Below are positions 16,973-24,657 of a DNA stretch of 64,000 bases, in pieces. Location of the stretch: positions 40,577 to 104,576 of the forward strand of contig CALVMH010000004.1 in the NCBI GenBank assembly GCA_944343275.1, given 5' to 3'. The DNA comes from an uncultured Clostridia bacterium. Its GTDB lineage: Bacteria > Bacillota > Clostridia > Christensenellales > Borkfalkiaceae. The position numbers and the translations under genes are program-made. Position 1 is the stretch's first letter, and the number at the start of each line of letters is the position of its first letter. The notes beneath the pieces were generated by a model. That model made no database searches, was not told the origin of the DNA, and saw only the letters and a list, made by a program, of their open reading frames with translations.

Positions 16973-17596
16973 ATGAAGGAGCACAGGATCGTATTTGCAG
17001 GGGATTCCACGACGGACGCGGATAAGCTCGCCACGCCCGATCGCCTCGGAACGGGATATGTGCGGCTGGTGCACGATGCGCTGGTCGCCTTTCACCCGCA
17101 GGGGCGCTATTGTATCGTCAACGCGGGGATCAGCGGAAATACCTCCGCGCAGCTCCTCGAACGCTGGGAGCGGGACGTGTTGCGGGAGAAGCCGGACATC
17201 CTCTTCTGCATGATCGGCATCAACGATGTATGGCGGCAGTTCGACAGCTATGATGCGCTTCCGCCCGCGTTTTCGGAGGACGCGTATGAACAGCACCTCA
17301 CGGCGATGTGCGAGCGTGCGGCAGACGTGCGCACCCTGATTTGGATGCCGCCCTTTTTTATGGAGCGCAGCCGCAGCGACGAAATGCGCGTCATGACGGA
17401 GCGGTACGCCGCGCGCATGCGCGCCGTGGCACACAAGACCGGCAGGGAACTTCTGGAACTCCAGCCCGCCTTCGATGCGTACATGAAGGCGCGTTCGGGA
17501 CTGTCCGTCTCCTGGGACAGGGTGCACCCCGGCAGGATCGGTTCCATGCTCATCGCAAGGGAAGTGTATGCGCGCCTTGCAAGAGAAGTTTCATAG
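16973..17596 (+). CDS. SGNH/GDSL-family hydrolase (esterase)
   Basis: A 207-residue cytosolic enzyme with no signal peptide. The GDSL block is IVFAGDSTTDADK (Ser near residue 10), followed by the block with NAGISGNTSAQLLERW (Gly oxyanion), IGINDVWRQFD (the GxND block), and the Asp-His pair in WDRVHPGRIG near the C-terminus. This is the acetylxylan esterase/lysophospholipase-like branch of SGNH hydrolases. It follows the glycan operon but has its own -10 box and leader hairpin. A role in deacetylating imported oligosaccharides fits the context but is inferred. The ribosome site is TGAGGGACGGT. Confidence 0.85.
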   Translation: MKEHRIVFAGDSTTDADKLATPDRLGTGYVRLVHDALVAFHPQGRYCIVNAGISGNTSAQLLERWERDVLREKPDILFCMIGINDVWRQFDSYDALPPAFSEDAYEQHLTAMCERAADVRTLIWMPPFFMERSRSDEMRVMTERYAARMRAVAHKTGRELLELQPAFDAYMKARSGLSVSWDRVHPGRIGSMLIAREVYARLAREVS

Positions 17597-17621
17597 CGGG
17601 AGACCCCGTAAGACGATAAAA

Positions 17622-17651
17622 GGATGCACAGGCAGGGCGCATCCTTTTTTT
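17622..17651 (+). terminator. Rho-independent terminator after the SGNH hydrolase gene
   Basis: GGATGC (17622-17627) pairs with GCATCC (17639-17644), followed by seven T. Confidence 0.88.
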
Positions 17652-17665
17652 GTGCGGAAAAATGC

Positions 17666-17694
17666 TTGACAAATATACCCCCATGGGGTATAAT
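17666..17694 (+). promoter_or_regulatory. csoR-copA promoter with embedded CsoR operator
   Basis: TTGACA (17666-17671), 17 nt, TATAAT (17689-17694). The perfect inverted repeat TATACCCC-CAT-GGGGTATA (17674-17692) fills the spacer and runs into the -10. It matches the C/G-tract operators known for copper-sensing CsoR, so copper would relieve repression of csoR and copA together. Confidence 0.9.
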
Positions 17695-17722
17695 ACAGGA
17701 AATTCGGAAAACGGAGAGGAAC

Positions 17723-18028
17723 ATGAAAGGGTGTGAACGCTGCATGGAGCAGTACAAGAATACGCCGCGCGATGCGGCGCAGGTGAAGGGGCTTGTCGCC
17801 CGCCTCAACCGCATTGCGGGGCAGGTCGCGGGGCTGAAAAAGATGATCGAGGACAACCGCTATTGCGGCGAGGTGCTCGTGCAGGTCTCCGCCGTGGAGA
17901 GCGCCGTGCGCGCGTTCGGGTATCTCGTGCTGGAAGATCACATGAACACCTGCGTGGCGGAAAAGCTGCGCGCGGGGGACGGGGAGATCGTGCATGAGAC
18001 GGTGGAACTCATCAAAAAACTCAATTGA
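17723..18028 (+). CDS. csoR: Copper-sensing repressor CsoR
   Basis: A 101-residue all-helical DNA-binding repressor (DUF156 family) that releases DNA on binding Cu(I). The copper ligands Cys-His-Cys are present: the Cys of NRYCGEV near residue 48, and His and Cys of DHMNTC near residues 73-77. The Arg-rich RLNRIAGQVAGLKKMIED helix is typical. The start at 17723 follows GGAGAGGAAC and sits behind the operator promoter; the longer open frame upstream crosses the operator and is not used. copA begins 37 nt downstream, forming a self-regulated copper unit. Confidence 0.95.
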   Translation: MKGCERCMEQYKNTPRDAAQVKGLVARLNRIAGQVAGLKKMIEDNRYCGEVLVQVSAVESAVRAFGYLVLEDHMNTCVAEKLRAGDGEIVHETVELIKKLN

Positions 18029-18065
18029 CCGCAGCCGTCCGGAGGGGGCTGCAAAAGGAGCGGTG

Positions 18066-20507
18066 ATGAAAAAGAAATATTCCGTGACGGGCATGACGTG
18101 CGCGGCGTGTTCCGCAGGGATCGAGCGCGCCGTCGGAAAGATGCGGGGCGTCGAGGGCTGCGCTGTCTCCCTCATGGGGGAGAGCATGGAGGTCTCCTTC
18201 GATGAAGAGATCGTGTCGGATGCCGACATCAAACGGGCGGTGGAGGGGCTGGGCTACGGCGCCTATGACTACGGGAACGTTCCCGCCGTCCGCAAAAAGG
18301 TGTGGACGCTCGGACTGCGCTTTCTCATATCGCTCGTTCTGCTGTTGCCCGAAATGTATTTTGCGATGGGGCACATGCTGCACATCCCCGTTCCGCACGG
18401 GTGGCTCAACTACGGATTTCAGACGGGGCTGACGCTTGCCATCCTCGCCGTCAATTATCCCTTCTTTACAAGCGGGGTGCGCGCCGCCGTAAAGGGCGTT
18501 CCCAACATGGACACCCTTGTCACGCTGGGCGCAGCCGTTTCCTTTGTGTACAGCCTCGTCATGGCGATCCTCGACCCCGCAATCCCCACGCTCTTTTTTG
18601 AATCGGCGGCGATGATCGTCACCCTCGTCACCCTCGGCAAGTGGCTGGAAGACAAGAGCAAGCGCCGCACGGGGCGGGAGATCGAAAAACTCCGCCGCCT
18701 TGCGCCCGATACCGTCACCGTCGAGCGGGAGGGGAAGGAAGAAAAGATCGCGCTTGCGGACGTGGCGGCGGGGGATACGCTCGTCGTCAAACAGGGCGAA
18801 TCCGTCGCCGTGGACGGGGTCGTGACCGAGGGGCACGCCTTCGTCGATCAGTCGGCGGTCACGGGCGAGAGCCTTCCCGTGGAACTGTCCGCGGGCAGCC
18901 GGGCCGTGAGCGCGTCGCTCGTGACGGGCGGGTACCTGAAAATCAGGGCGGAAAAGGTGGGGGAAGATACCATGCTCTCTTCCATTATCCGCATGGTGCG
19001 CGAGGCGGGCGCGAGCAAGGCGCCCATTCAGAAACTTGCCGATAAGATCGCGGCTATTTTCGTTCCCGCGGTGCTCTCCGTCGCGCTCGTCACCTTTCTT
19101 GCGTGGCTGTTCGCCACGTGGGACGTCTCGGCGGCGTTCAACTTCGGCGTGAGCGTCATCGTGATCTCCTGCCCGTGCGCCTTAGGGCTTGCAACGCCCG
19201 TCGCCGTTATGGCGGCAACGGGGCGGGGCGCGAGCCTCGGTGTGCTCGTCAAGAGCGCGGAGGCATTGCAGCGCGCCGCCGACGTGGGCACCGTCCTGCT
19301 CGATAAGACGGCGACCATCACGGAGGGGAAGCCGCGCGTCGTGTTCTTCGAGGCGTACGGCGACGAAGCAAAATCAAAGCGCATCGCCGCCGCGGTGGAG
19401 CGCAAACTCAACCATCCGCTTGCGCAGTGCATCGCGGAGTACTGCGGCGAGGGCGGCGAAGCGCAGGGGGTGGAGTACGTCGTCGGGCAGGGCGCGCGAG
19501 GCGAGGTGGACGGCAGGACGTACTTTCTGGGCAACGACCGCATGATGGCGGAGCACGGGCTGTTTCCGGACGAGCGAAAGGCACAGTTCGGGCGGCTCTC
19601 CGCGGAGGGGAAAACGGTGCTCTTCCTTGCAAATGAGGAGAAGATCCTCGCAACGTTCGCGCTTGCAGATACGCTCAAAGCGGGGAGCAAAGAGGCGGTT
19701 GCCGCGCTCAGAGACCTCGGCATGACGGCGTACATGCTTACGGGCGACAACGCCGCCTGCGCGCGGTATATCGCGGAGAGCGCGGGCATCCCCTCGGACA
19801 TGGTATACGCGGAAGTGCTCCCCGAAGATAAGCTGACCTACGTGAAGGAGCATAAGGCGCGCAACGCGCAGCTCCGCGGGAAGGCAAGAAAGGGGGTCGC
19901 GATGATTGGCGACGGCATCAACGATTCCCCCGCGCTCAAAGAGGCGGACGTGGGCATTGCCATGGGCAACGGCACGGACGTGGCGATCGAGAGCGCGGAC
20001 GTCGTGCTCATGGGTGGTGATCTTTCCGCCGCGCCCCGCGCGTTCGCCTTGGCGCGCCGCACCATGCGCATCATCAAAGAGAATTTGTTCTGGGCGTTTT
20101 TCTACAACGTCATCTGCATTCCGTTGGCGGCGGGGTGCTTCGCGTGGGCGGACGTTATGCTCAACCCGATGATCGCGGCGTTGGCGATGAGCTGTTCCTC
20201 CCTCTTTGTGGTGGGAAACGCGCTGCGGCTCACCGTGTTCTTGCGTAAAAAAACAGCCGTTTTGCAGACAGCGGACGGCGCGGAAGGAGGAACAAAAATG
20301 AAACGGGAACTCAAAGTGGAAGGCATGATGTGCATGCACTGCGTGAAGCACGTCACGGACGCGCTGAACGCCGTGGAGGGCGTGGAAAAGACGGAAGTCG
20401 ACCTCAAAAAGAAGCGCGCCGTCGTCACGCTCGCTGCCCCTGTCTCCGACGATGCGCTCGTTGCCGCCGTCAAAGAGGCGGGCTACGAAGCAGCCGTCAG
20501 GGGCTGA
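18066..20507 (+). CDS. copA: Copper-exporting P-type ATPase with N- and C-terminal heavy-metal domains
   Basis: An 813-residue PIB-1 ATPase that pumps Cu(I) out across the membrane. The N-terminal HMA domain has GMTCAAC. Membrane helices follow, with TGES in the actuator, the CPC metal site (ISCPCALGLATP, near 368), the HP motif LNHPLAQ, GDN, and GDGINDSPAL. The phosphorylation loop reads DKTATIT from Asp413 instead of the near-universal DKTGT. After the last membrane helices a 20-residue linker leads into a second HMA domain (residues 745-813, MMCMHC) that has its own ribosome site and ATG (see separate entry). The start at 18066 follows AAAGGAGCGGTG. It is co-regulated with csoR. Confidence 0.94.
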   Translation: MKKKYSVTGMTCAACSAGIERAVGKMRGVEGCAVSLMGESMEVSFDEEIVSDADIKRAVEGLGYGAYDYGNVPAVRKKVWTLGLRFLISLVLLLPEMYFAMGHMLHIPVPHGWLNYGFQTGLTLAILAVNYPFFTSGVRAAVKGVPNMDTLVTLGAAVSFVYSLVMAILDPAIPTLFFESAAMIVTLVTLGKWLEDKSKRRTGREIEKLRRLAPDTVTVEREGKEEKIALADVAAGDTLVVKQGESVAVDGVVTEGHAFVDQSAVTGESLPVELSAGSRAVSASLVTGGYLKIRAEKVGEDTMLSSIIRMVREAGASKAPIQKLADKIAAIFVPAVLSVALVTFLAWLFATWDVSAAFNFGVSVIVISCPCALGLATPVAVMAATGRGASLGVLVKSAEALQRAADVGTVLLDKTATITEGKPRVVFFEAYGDEAKSKRIAAAVERKLNHPLAQCIAEYCGEGGEAQGVEYVVGQGARGEVDGRTYFLGNDRMMAEHGLFPDERKAQFGRLSAEGKTVLFLANEEKILATFALADTLKAGSKEAVAALRDLGMTAYMLTGDNAACARYIAESAGIPSDMVYAEVLPEDKLTYVKEHKARNAQLRGKARKGVAMIGDGINDSPALKEADVGIAMGNGTDVAIESADVVLMGGDLSAAPRAFALARRTMRIIKENLFWAFFYNVICIPLAAGCFAWADVMLNPMIAALAMSCSSLFVVGNALRLTVFLRKKTAVLQTADGAEGGTKMKRELKVEGMMCMHCVKHVTDALNAVEGVEKTEVDLKKKRAVVTLAAPVSDDALVAAVKEAGYEAAVRG
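20284..20507 (+). CDS. Probable internal start: free CopZ-like copper chaperone from the 3' end of copA
   Basis: AAGGAGG (20284-20290) is followed after seven nucleotides by an in-frame ATG (20298). Translation from it would give a 69-residue protein starting KRELKVEGMMCMHC, the usual size and fold of CopZ chaperones that deliver Cu(I) to CopA. The same codons are the C-terminal domain of the pump, so the frame can make both. A perfect Shine-Dalgarno at a domain border inside a gene is unlikely by chance, but production of the short form is inferred. Compare E. coli copA, where frameshifting yields a chaperone from the N-terminal domain. Confidence 0.6.
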
Positions 20508-20552
20508 GCCGTTCGTCTTGTGCAACGGCGCATGCCGCGCAGGACATGATCC

Positions 20553-20568
20553 GTCGGATATTTCCGAC
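20553..20568. promoter_or_regulatory. Inverted repeat upstream of the ArsR gene
   Basis: GTCGGA-TATT-TCCGAC lies 81 nt before the ArsR ATG. It may be an operator; a second palindrome, CCTTTTTGCAAAAAGG, abuts the ribosome site. No convincing -35/-10 pair was found. Confidence 0.3.
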
Positions 20569-20648
20569 AAAATGCGCCCCGTTCCGCCACATCTTCCATG
20601 CGTGCGCAGATAAGCAGATGTTATCCTTTTTGCAAAAAGGAGGAAGGC

Positions 20649-20984
20649 ATGCAGACGCTTTTATTGGACAGACGCACGCAGGATATGATCGAAGGGTACG
20701 TCCCCGAAGGGGAGGTGCTCTCCTCGCTCGTACGGTTTTTTTCCATCTTTGCGGACGGAACGCGGCTGCGCATCCTGTCCGCGCTCGCCATCTCCGAGAT
20801 GTGCGTGACGGACATCTCGCGCGTGCTGGACATCAACCAGACGACGGTCAGCCATCAGCTGCGGTTTCTGAAGGATGCGGGCATGGTGCGCTATCTGCGC
20901 CACGGCAAGATCATCTTTTATTCGCTCTCCGACGAGACCGTCAACGACGTCCTGCTGAAAGGCGTGGAATTTTTGGGCTATTGA
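20649..20984 (+). CDS. ArsR/SmtB-family transcriptional regulator
   Basis: A 111-residue winged-helix repressor. The core is VRFFSIFADGTRLRILSALA, the recognition helix TDISRVLDINQTTVSHQLRFLKDAG, and the wing VRYLRHGKIIFYSL. The alpha-3 region has a single Cys (SEMCVTDIS) where metal-sensing members carry ELCVCDL, so a metal site of the classical type is not evident. The start at 20649 follows AAAGGAGGAAGGC. It stands alone between copA and uvrC and is closed by a strong terminator. Its target and ligand are unknown; proximity to the copper genes is suggestive only. Confidence 0.9.
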   Translation: MQTLLLDRRTQDMIEGYVPEGEVLSSLVRFFSIFADGTRLRILSALAISEMCVTDISRVLDINQTTVSHQLRFLKDAGMVRYLRHGKIIFYSLSDETVNDVLLKGVEFLGY

Positions 20985-20999
20985 AGGCGTCAGGGCGCG

Positions 21000-21041
21000 C
21001 CGCGGGGCGGACGGGACTTCCCGTCCGCCCCGCGGCTTTTT
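21000..21041 (+). terminator. Rho-independent terminator after the ArsR gene
   Basis: A perfect 16-bp stem (21000-21015 with 21020-21035), a 4-nt loop ACTT and five T. Confidence 0.95.
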
Positions 21042-21053
21042 GCCGTCAATCGC

Positions 21054-21082
21054 TTGAAAATTGCGGGCAAAGCGTGTATAAT
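21054..21082 (+). promoter_or_regulatory. uvrC promoter, leaderless geometry
   Basis: TTGAAA (21054-21059), 17 nt, TATAAT (21077-21082), then six nucleotides to the ATG of uvrC. Confidence 0.85.
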
Positions 21083-21088
21083 AGAGAT

Positions 21089-22903
21089 ATGGGCGAGAGC
21101 GTCATCCGTGAAAAACTCAAACTGCTGCCCGATGCTCCCGGCGTCTACATCATGCTGGATGCGGACGGCGCGGTCATCTATGTGGGCAAGGCGCGCGTTC
21201 TCAAAAACCGTGTGCGGCAATACTTTCATGCGTCGCTCAAATCCCCCAAGGTGCAGGCGATGGTGGAGAACATTGCCGATTTTTCCTATGTCGTCACGCC
21301 GAGCGAGGTGGACGCGCTCTCCCTTGAAAACACCTACATCAAAAAGTACAAGCCCAAGTACAACATCCTGTTGAAGGACGATAAGACCTATCCCTACATC
21401 AAGGTGACCACGCGGGAGGCGTTCCCCCGCATCCTCATCACGCGCAGGGTAAAGCGCGGGGACGGGAAGTACTTCGGTCCCTTCATGGCGGGGACTTCGG
21501 CAAAGGACATCGTGGACGTCGCCGCCAAGGTGTATCGCGTGCGCACATGTTCCGTGAAGATCGGGGACCGGGCGCAAAAGCCCTGCCTCGAATATCACCT
21601 CGGTCGGTGCGGCGCGCCCTGCGCACACTGCATTTCCGAGCGGGACTATGCCGTGCAGGTCGAACGGGCGCTTGCCTTTTTGGGGGGCGACTACGAAGAG
21701 GCGGCCGCCATGCTTGCGGAAAAGATGGCGGTATTTGCCGCGCGGGAGGAGTTCGAGCTTGCCCTCGAATACCGCAACAGGATCGAGATGCTCTCCCGCC
21801 TCGGCGAGAAGCGCATCACGGCAATGCCGCGCGACGTGGATGCCGACGTCTGGGCATTTGAGACCAACGGGCTGTACGCCGCGGCGAGCATGCTCATAAC
21901 GCGCGGCGGCATCATGCAGGGTAGCCGCAGTTTTTCCCTCGATGCGGGGGCGGGAGAACGGGGGGAAAACTTCCTGTCCTTCCTCACGCAGTACTATTCC
22001 GCGCACGAACTTCCGCATGAGATCGTCTGCGACGAGCCCTTCGACGAGGCGCTCTTTGCGGGGTATGCCGAGCGCAGGGCGGGCAGAAAGGTGACGATCA
22101 CCCGTCCCAAATTCGGCGTCCGCCGCGAGCTGCTCGACATGGCGGCGGGGAACGTCAAAGAATATCTTGAAAAATCCGTTTCCGCCATCGCGCACAAGAA
22201 CGATATGACGACGGGCGCCTGCGAGCGTCTGAAAACGCTGCTGCACCTTACGCGCTATCCCAAGCGCATGGAATGTTACGATATCTCCAATATATCGGGT
22301 GTGGACAAGGTGGGCAGCATGGTGGTGTTCACGGACGGCGAGGCGGACAAGATGCTCTATCGCCGCTTCCGCATCAGGACGGTGGAAGGCGCAAACGATT
22401 TTGCTTCGCTGCAAGAGGCGCTGCGCCGCCGCCTTGCAAAGCTCGGAACGGAGGAAGAGGAGCGCTTTGCGCGGCCGCAGCTCATCGTCATCGACGGCGG
22501 CAGGGGGCAGCTCTCCGCCGTCAGGGAGATTTTCGAAGAGGCGGGCATTTCGGACATCGATCTCGTCGCCCTTGCCAAAAAAGAGGAAGAGGTGTACACC
22601 CTGTTCTCGGACGAGCCCGTCCGCATCGACAGGCGCGATTACGCCTTGAAGACGTTGCAGCGCATCCGCGACGAGGCGCACCGCTTCGCCGTCACCTATT
22701 TCCGCAGCCTGCATTCCAAGCGCAACCTTGCCTCCGTGCTCGACGAAATTGACGGGGTGGGGAAGGAAAAGCGCACGGCGCTCATGCGGGCATTCGGCGA
22801 CATCGACAAGATCATGCATGCGAGCGAGGCAGAACTTGCAGCGGTGGCAGGGATCGGCCCCGCGCTCGCCGCGCGCATCCGCGCGCATTTCGAGGCATTA
22901 TGA
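21089..22903 (+). CDS. uvrC: UvrABC system protein C (excinuclease subunit)
   Basis: A 604-residue subunit that makes both incisions around bulky DNA lesions. The N-terminal GIY-YIG nuclease domain is APGVYIMLDADGAVIYVGKA. The central UVR motif (MAVFAAREEFELALEYRN) binds UvrB. The RNase H-like second nuclease half includes MECYDISNISG and IDGGRGQLSAV. The C-terminal helix-hairpin-helix (VAGIGPALAARIRAHF) ends the protein. The ATG at 21089 lies six nucleotides after a consensus -10 and has no Shine-Dalgarno, so the mRNA is probably leaderless. It heads an operon with the HAD, hprK, U32 and mutS2 genes; its stop overlaps the next start (ATGA). Confidence 0.97.
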   Translation: MGESVIREKLKLLPDAPGVYIMLDADGAVIYVGKARVLKNRVRQYFHASLKSPKVQAMVENIADFSYVVTPSEVDALSLENTYIKKYKPKYNILLKDDKTYPYIKVTTREAFPRILITRRVKRGDGKYFGPFMAGTSAKDIVDVAAKVYRVRTCSVKIGDRAQKPCLEYHLGRCGAPCAHCISERDYAVQVERALAFLGGDYEEAAAMLAEKMAVFAAREEFELALEYRNRIEMLSRLGEKRITAMPRDVDADVWAFETNGLYAAASMLITRGGIMQGSRSFSLDAGAGERGENFLSFLTQYYSAHELPHEIVCDEPFDEALFAGYAERRAGRKVTITRPKFGVRRELLDMAAGNVKEYLEKSVSAIAHKNDMTTGACERLKTLLHLTRYPKRMECYDISNISGVDKVGSMVVFTDGEADKMLYRRFRIRTVEGANDFASLQEALRRRLAKLGTEEEERFARPQLIVIDGGRGQLSAVREIFEEAGISDIDLVALAKKEEEVYTLFSDEPVRIDRRDYALKTLQRIRDEAHRFAVTYFRSLHSKRNLASVLDEIDGVGKEKRTALMRAFGDIDKIMHASEAELAAVAGIGPALAARIRAHFEAL

Positions 22904-23715
22904 AGTATCCGCTCTTTTTATCGGATTTTGACGGGACGCTCGTCCGTGCGGACGGGACGATCTCCGAACGCAACAAGGCGGCGATCTCCGCTTACCGTGC
23001 GGCGGGCGGCGTCTTTGCCGTCTGCACGGGCAGGGGACCCGCGTCCATCCTGCCCCGCATGAAGGAACTCGGGCTTTCGGAGGGGCTTGCCGTCGCCTAT
23101 CAGGGCGCGACCATCGCCGACGTCGCCACGGGCAAACTTCTGAAAGACGACGGCTTTTTGTCGGACGACGCCGTGAAAGCGACGCGCCTTCTGGAAGAAG
23201 GGGGCAGGCACGTTCACGTCTATACGACGGACGCCTTCTATTCCAACATGGCGGACGAGGCGCTCGGCATCTATGAGCGCATCGTCGGGCTGCGGGCAAA
23301 CGTCGTCACCGGCATGCCGCTCTCCGAATATATCGCGCGGCACGGGCTGCATATCGTCAAGGCACTTGCCATGGTGGAAAAGAAGGACCGCATGCCCCTT
23401 GCCGAATGGCTTGCGCCCCGTCTCGGCAGCGGGTTTTACGTCACCTGCTCGGCGGACTTTCTGGTGGAAGTCATGCCCGCGGGGCAGAACAAGGGGGCGG
23501 CAGTCGAATTTCTGACGGCGTATTACCGCATCCCGCGCGAGCAGTGCGCCGCCATCGGCGATCAGCTCAACGACCTGCCGATGCTGCAAGCTGCGGGCGG
23601 GGCGTTTGCCGTCGCCAATGCGCAGGATGCGCTGAAACGGCGGGCGCGCGTCGTTGCCTCCAACGAGGAGGACGGCGTCGCCGAGGCGCTTTCGATCGCC
23701 ATGCAAGAGGCGTAA
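22900..23715 (+). CDS. HAD-superfamily phosphatase, Cof type
   Basis: A 271-residue cytosolic phosphatase of the Cof/YidA group, which acts on sugar phosphates or flavin precursors. Motif I is LSDFDGTLV with the nucleophile Asp. Motif II is the Thr of VCTGRGP. Motif III is the Lys of QNKGAAVEF. Motif IV is AIGDQLNDLPML. The C2-type cap lies between residues 85 and 190. It overlaps the uvrC stop by 4 nt and precedes hprK by 14 nt. Substrate cannot be told from sequence. A second Cof-type gene lies at 48202-49008. Confidence 0.9.
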   Translation: MKYPLFLSDFDGTLVRADGTISERNKAAISAYRAAGGVFAVCTGRGPASILPRMKELGLSEGLAVAYQGATIADVATGKLLKDDGFLSDDAVKATRLLEEGGRHVHVYTTDAFYSNMADEALGIYERIVGLRANVVTGMPLSEYIARHGLHIVKALAMVEKKDRMPLAEWLAPRLGSGFYVTCSADFLVEVMPAGQNKGAAVEFLTAYYRIPREQCAAIGDQLNDLPMLQAAGGAFAVANAQDALKRRARVVASNEEDGVAEALSIAMQEA

Positions 23716-23729
23716 GGAGGAAACAGGCA

Positions 23730-24656
23730 ATGACAGAGAACATTTTACCGAGAGAGACCGTCATGCTCGATAAGTTTGCGTCCGATCTGGGGCTGGAAAT
23801 GCTGTATGCGGGCAGGGGGATCATCACGCTTTCGAGCATCAGCGTCGACAGGCCCGGACTGCGCCTTGCGGGGTTTTTCAGTTTTTTCGATGCGCAGCGC
23901 ATCATGATCATCGGGCTGACGGAACATGAATACATGCACTCCTTCCCCTCCGAGGAACTGCGGGAGAAGATCAAGAAGCTCTTCGACTGCGGGGAGATCC
24001 CGTGCGTCATCTTTGCGCGCGATCTGCCCGTTCCGAGCGAATTCATGGAGTGTGCGCGCGCCACGCAGACGCCCATCTTCCGTTCGGGAAAGATGACGTC
24101 TTCCGTCATCGTGGACGTCTGCATTTATCTCAACCGCCTGCTCGCGCCCACCACCACCGTGCACGGGGTGCTCATGGACGTATTCGGCGCGGGGATCTTG
24201 CTTACGGGCAACAGCGGCGTCGGCAAGAGCGAGACGGCAATGGAACTCATCAAGCGCGGACACCGCCTCGTCGCGGACGATTCGGTGCTCATCAAGCGCA
24301 TCGAGAACGAGCTCGTGGGCACTGCGCCCGAACGCATCCGCTACTTTATGGAGCTCAGGGGCATCGGCATCATCAATGTGAAAAACATGTACGGTTCGGG
24401 TGCGGTCATGTCCGAAAAGACGATCGGGCTCGTCATGGAGCTCGAACCGTGGCGCAAGGACAAGGAGTACGACCGCATCGGCGGCGAGGACAGCGCGGAG
24501 ACCATCCTTGGACTCAGCGTGCCCAAGCTTACCATCCCCGTCAGCGCGGGGCGCAACCTTGCCATTCTCATCGAGGTCGCCGCGCGCGATCAGCGTCTCA
24601 AAAACATGGGCTACGATGCGGCGCAGGAACTCATTGCCCGCACGATAGGGCGCTGA
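23730..24656 (+). CDS. hprK: HPr kinase/phosphorylase
   Basis: A 308-residue regulator that phosphorylates HPr on Ser46 and reverses this by phosphorolysis, controlling carbon catabolite repression in Gram-positive bacteria. The Walker A loop GNSGVGKSE is near residue 160, followed by DDSVLIKR, and the HprK signature LRGIGIINVKNMYGSGAV is near residue 207. The N-terminal domain is full length. The ribosome site is TAAGGAGGAAACAGGCA. Its presence implies CcpA/HPr-type carbon control, relevant to the glycan locus upstream. It lies in the uvrC operon. Confidence 0.97.
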   Translation: MTENILPRETVMLDKFASDLGLEMLYAGRGIITLSSISVDRPGLRLAGFFSFFDAQRIMIIGLTEHEYMHSFPSEELREKIKKLFDCGEIPCVIFARDLPVPSEFMECARATQTPIFRSGKMTSSVIVDVCIYLNRLLAPTTTVHGVLMDVFGAGILLTGNSGVGKSETAMELIKRGHRLVADDSVLIKRIENELVGTAPERIRYFMELRGIGIINVKNMYGSGAVMSEKTIGLVMELEPWRKDKEYDRIGGEDSAETILGLSVPKLTIPVSAGRNLAILIEVAARDQRLKNMGYDAAQELIARTIGR

Positions 24657-24657
24657 G

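Noticed and set aside
17624-17722. Longer N-terminus for CsoR
   Set aside because: The frame crosses the terminator, the promoter and the CsoR operator; the start at 17723 has a ribosome site.
20247-20253. Programmed frameshift in copA at the run of seven A
   Set aside because: The run is not in a classical slippery phase and no stimulatory structure was seen; internal initiation explains the layout better.
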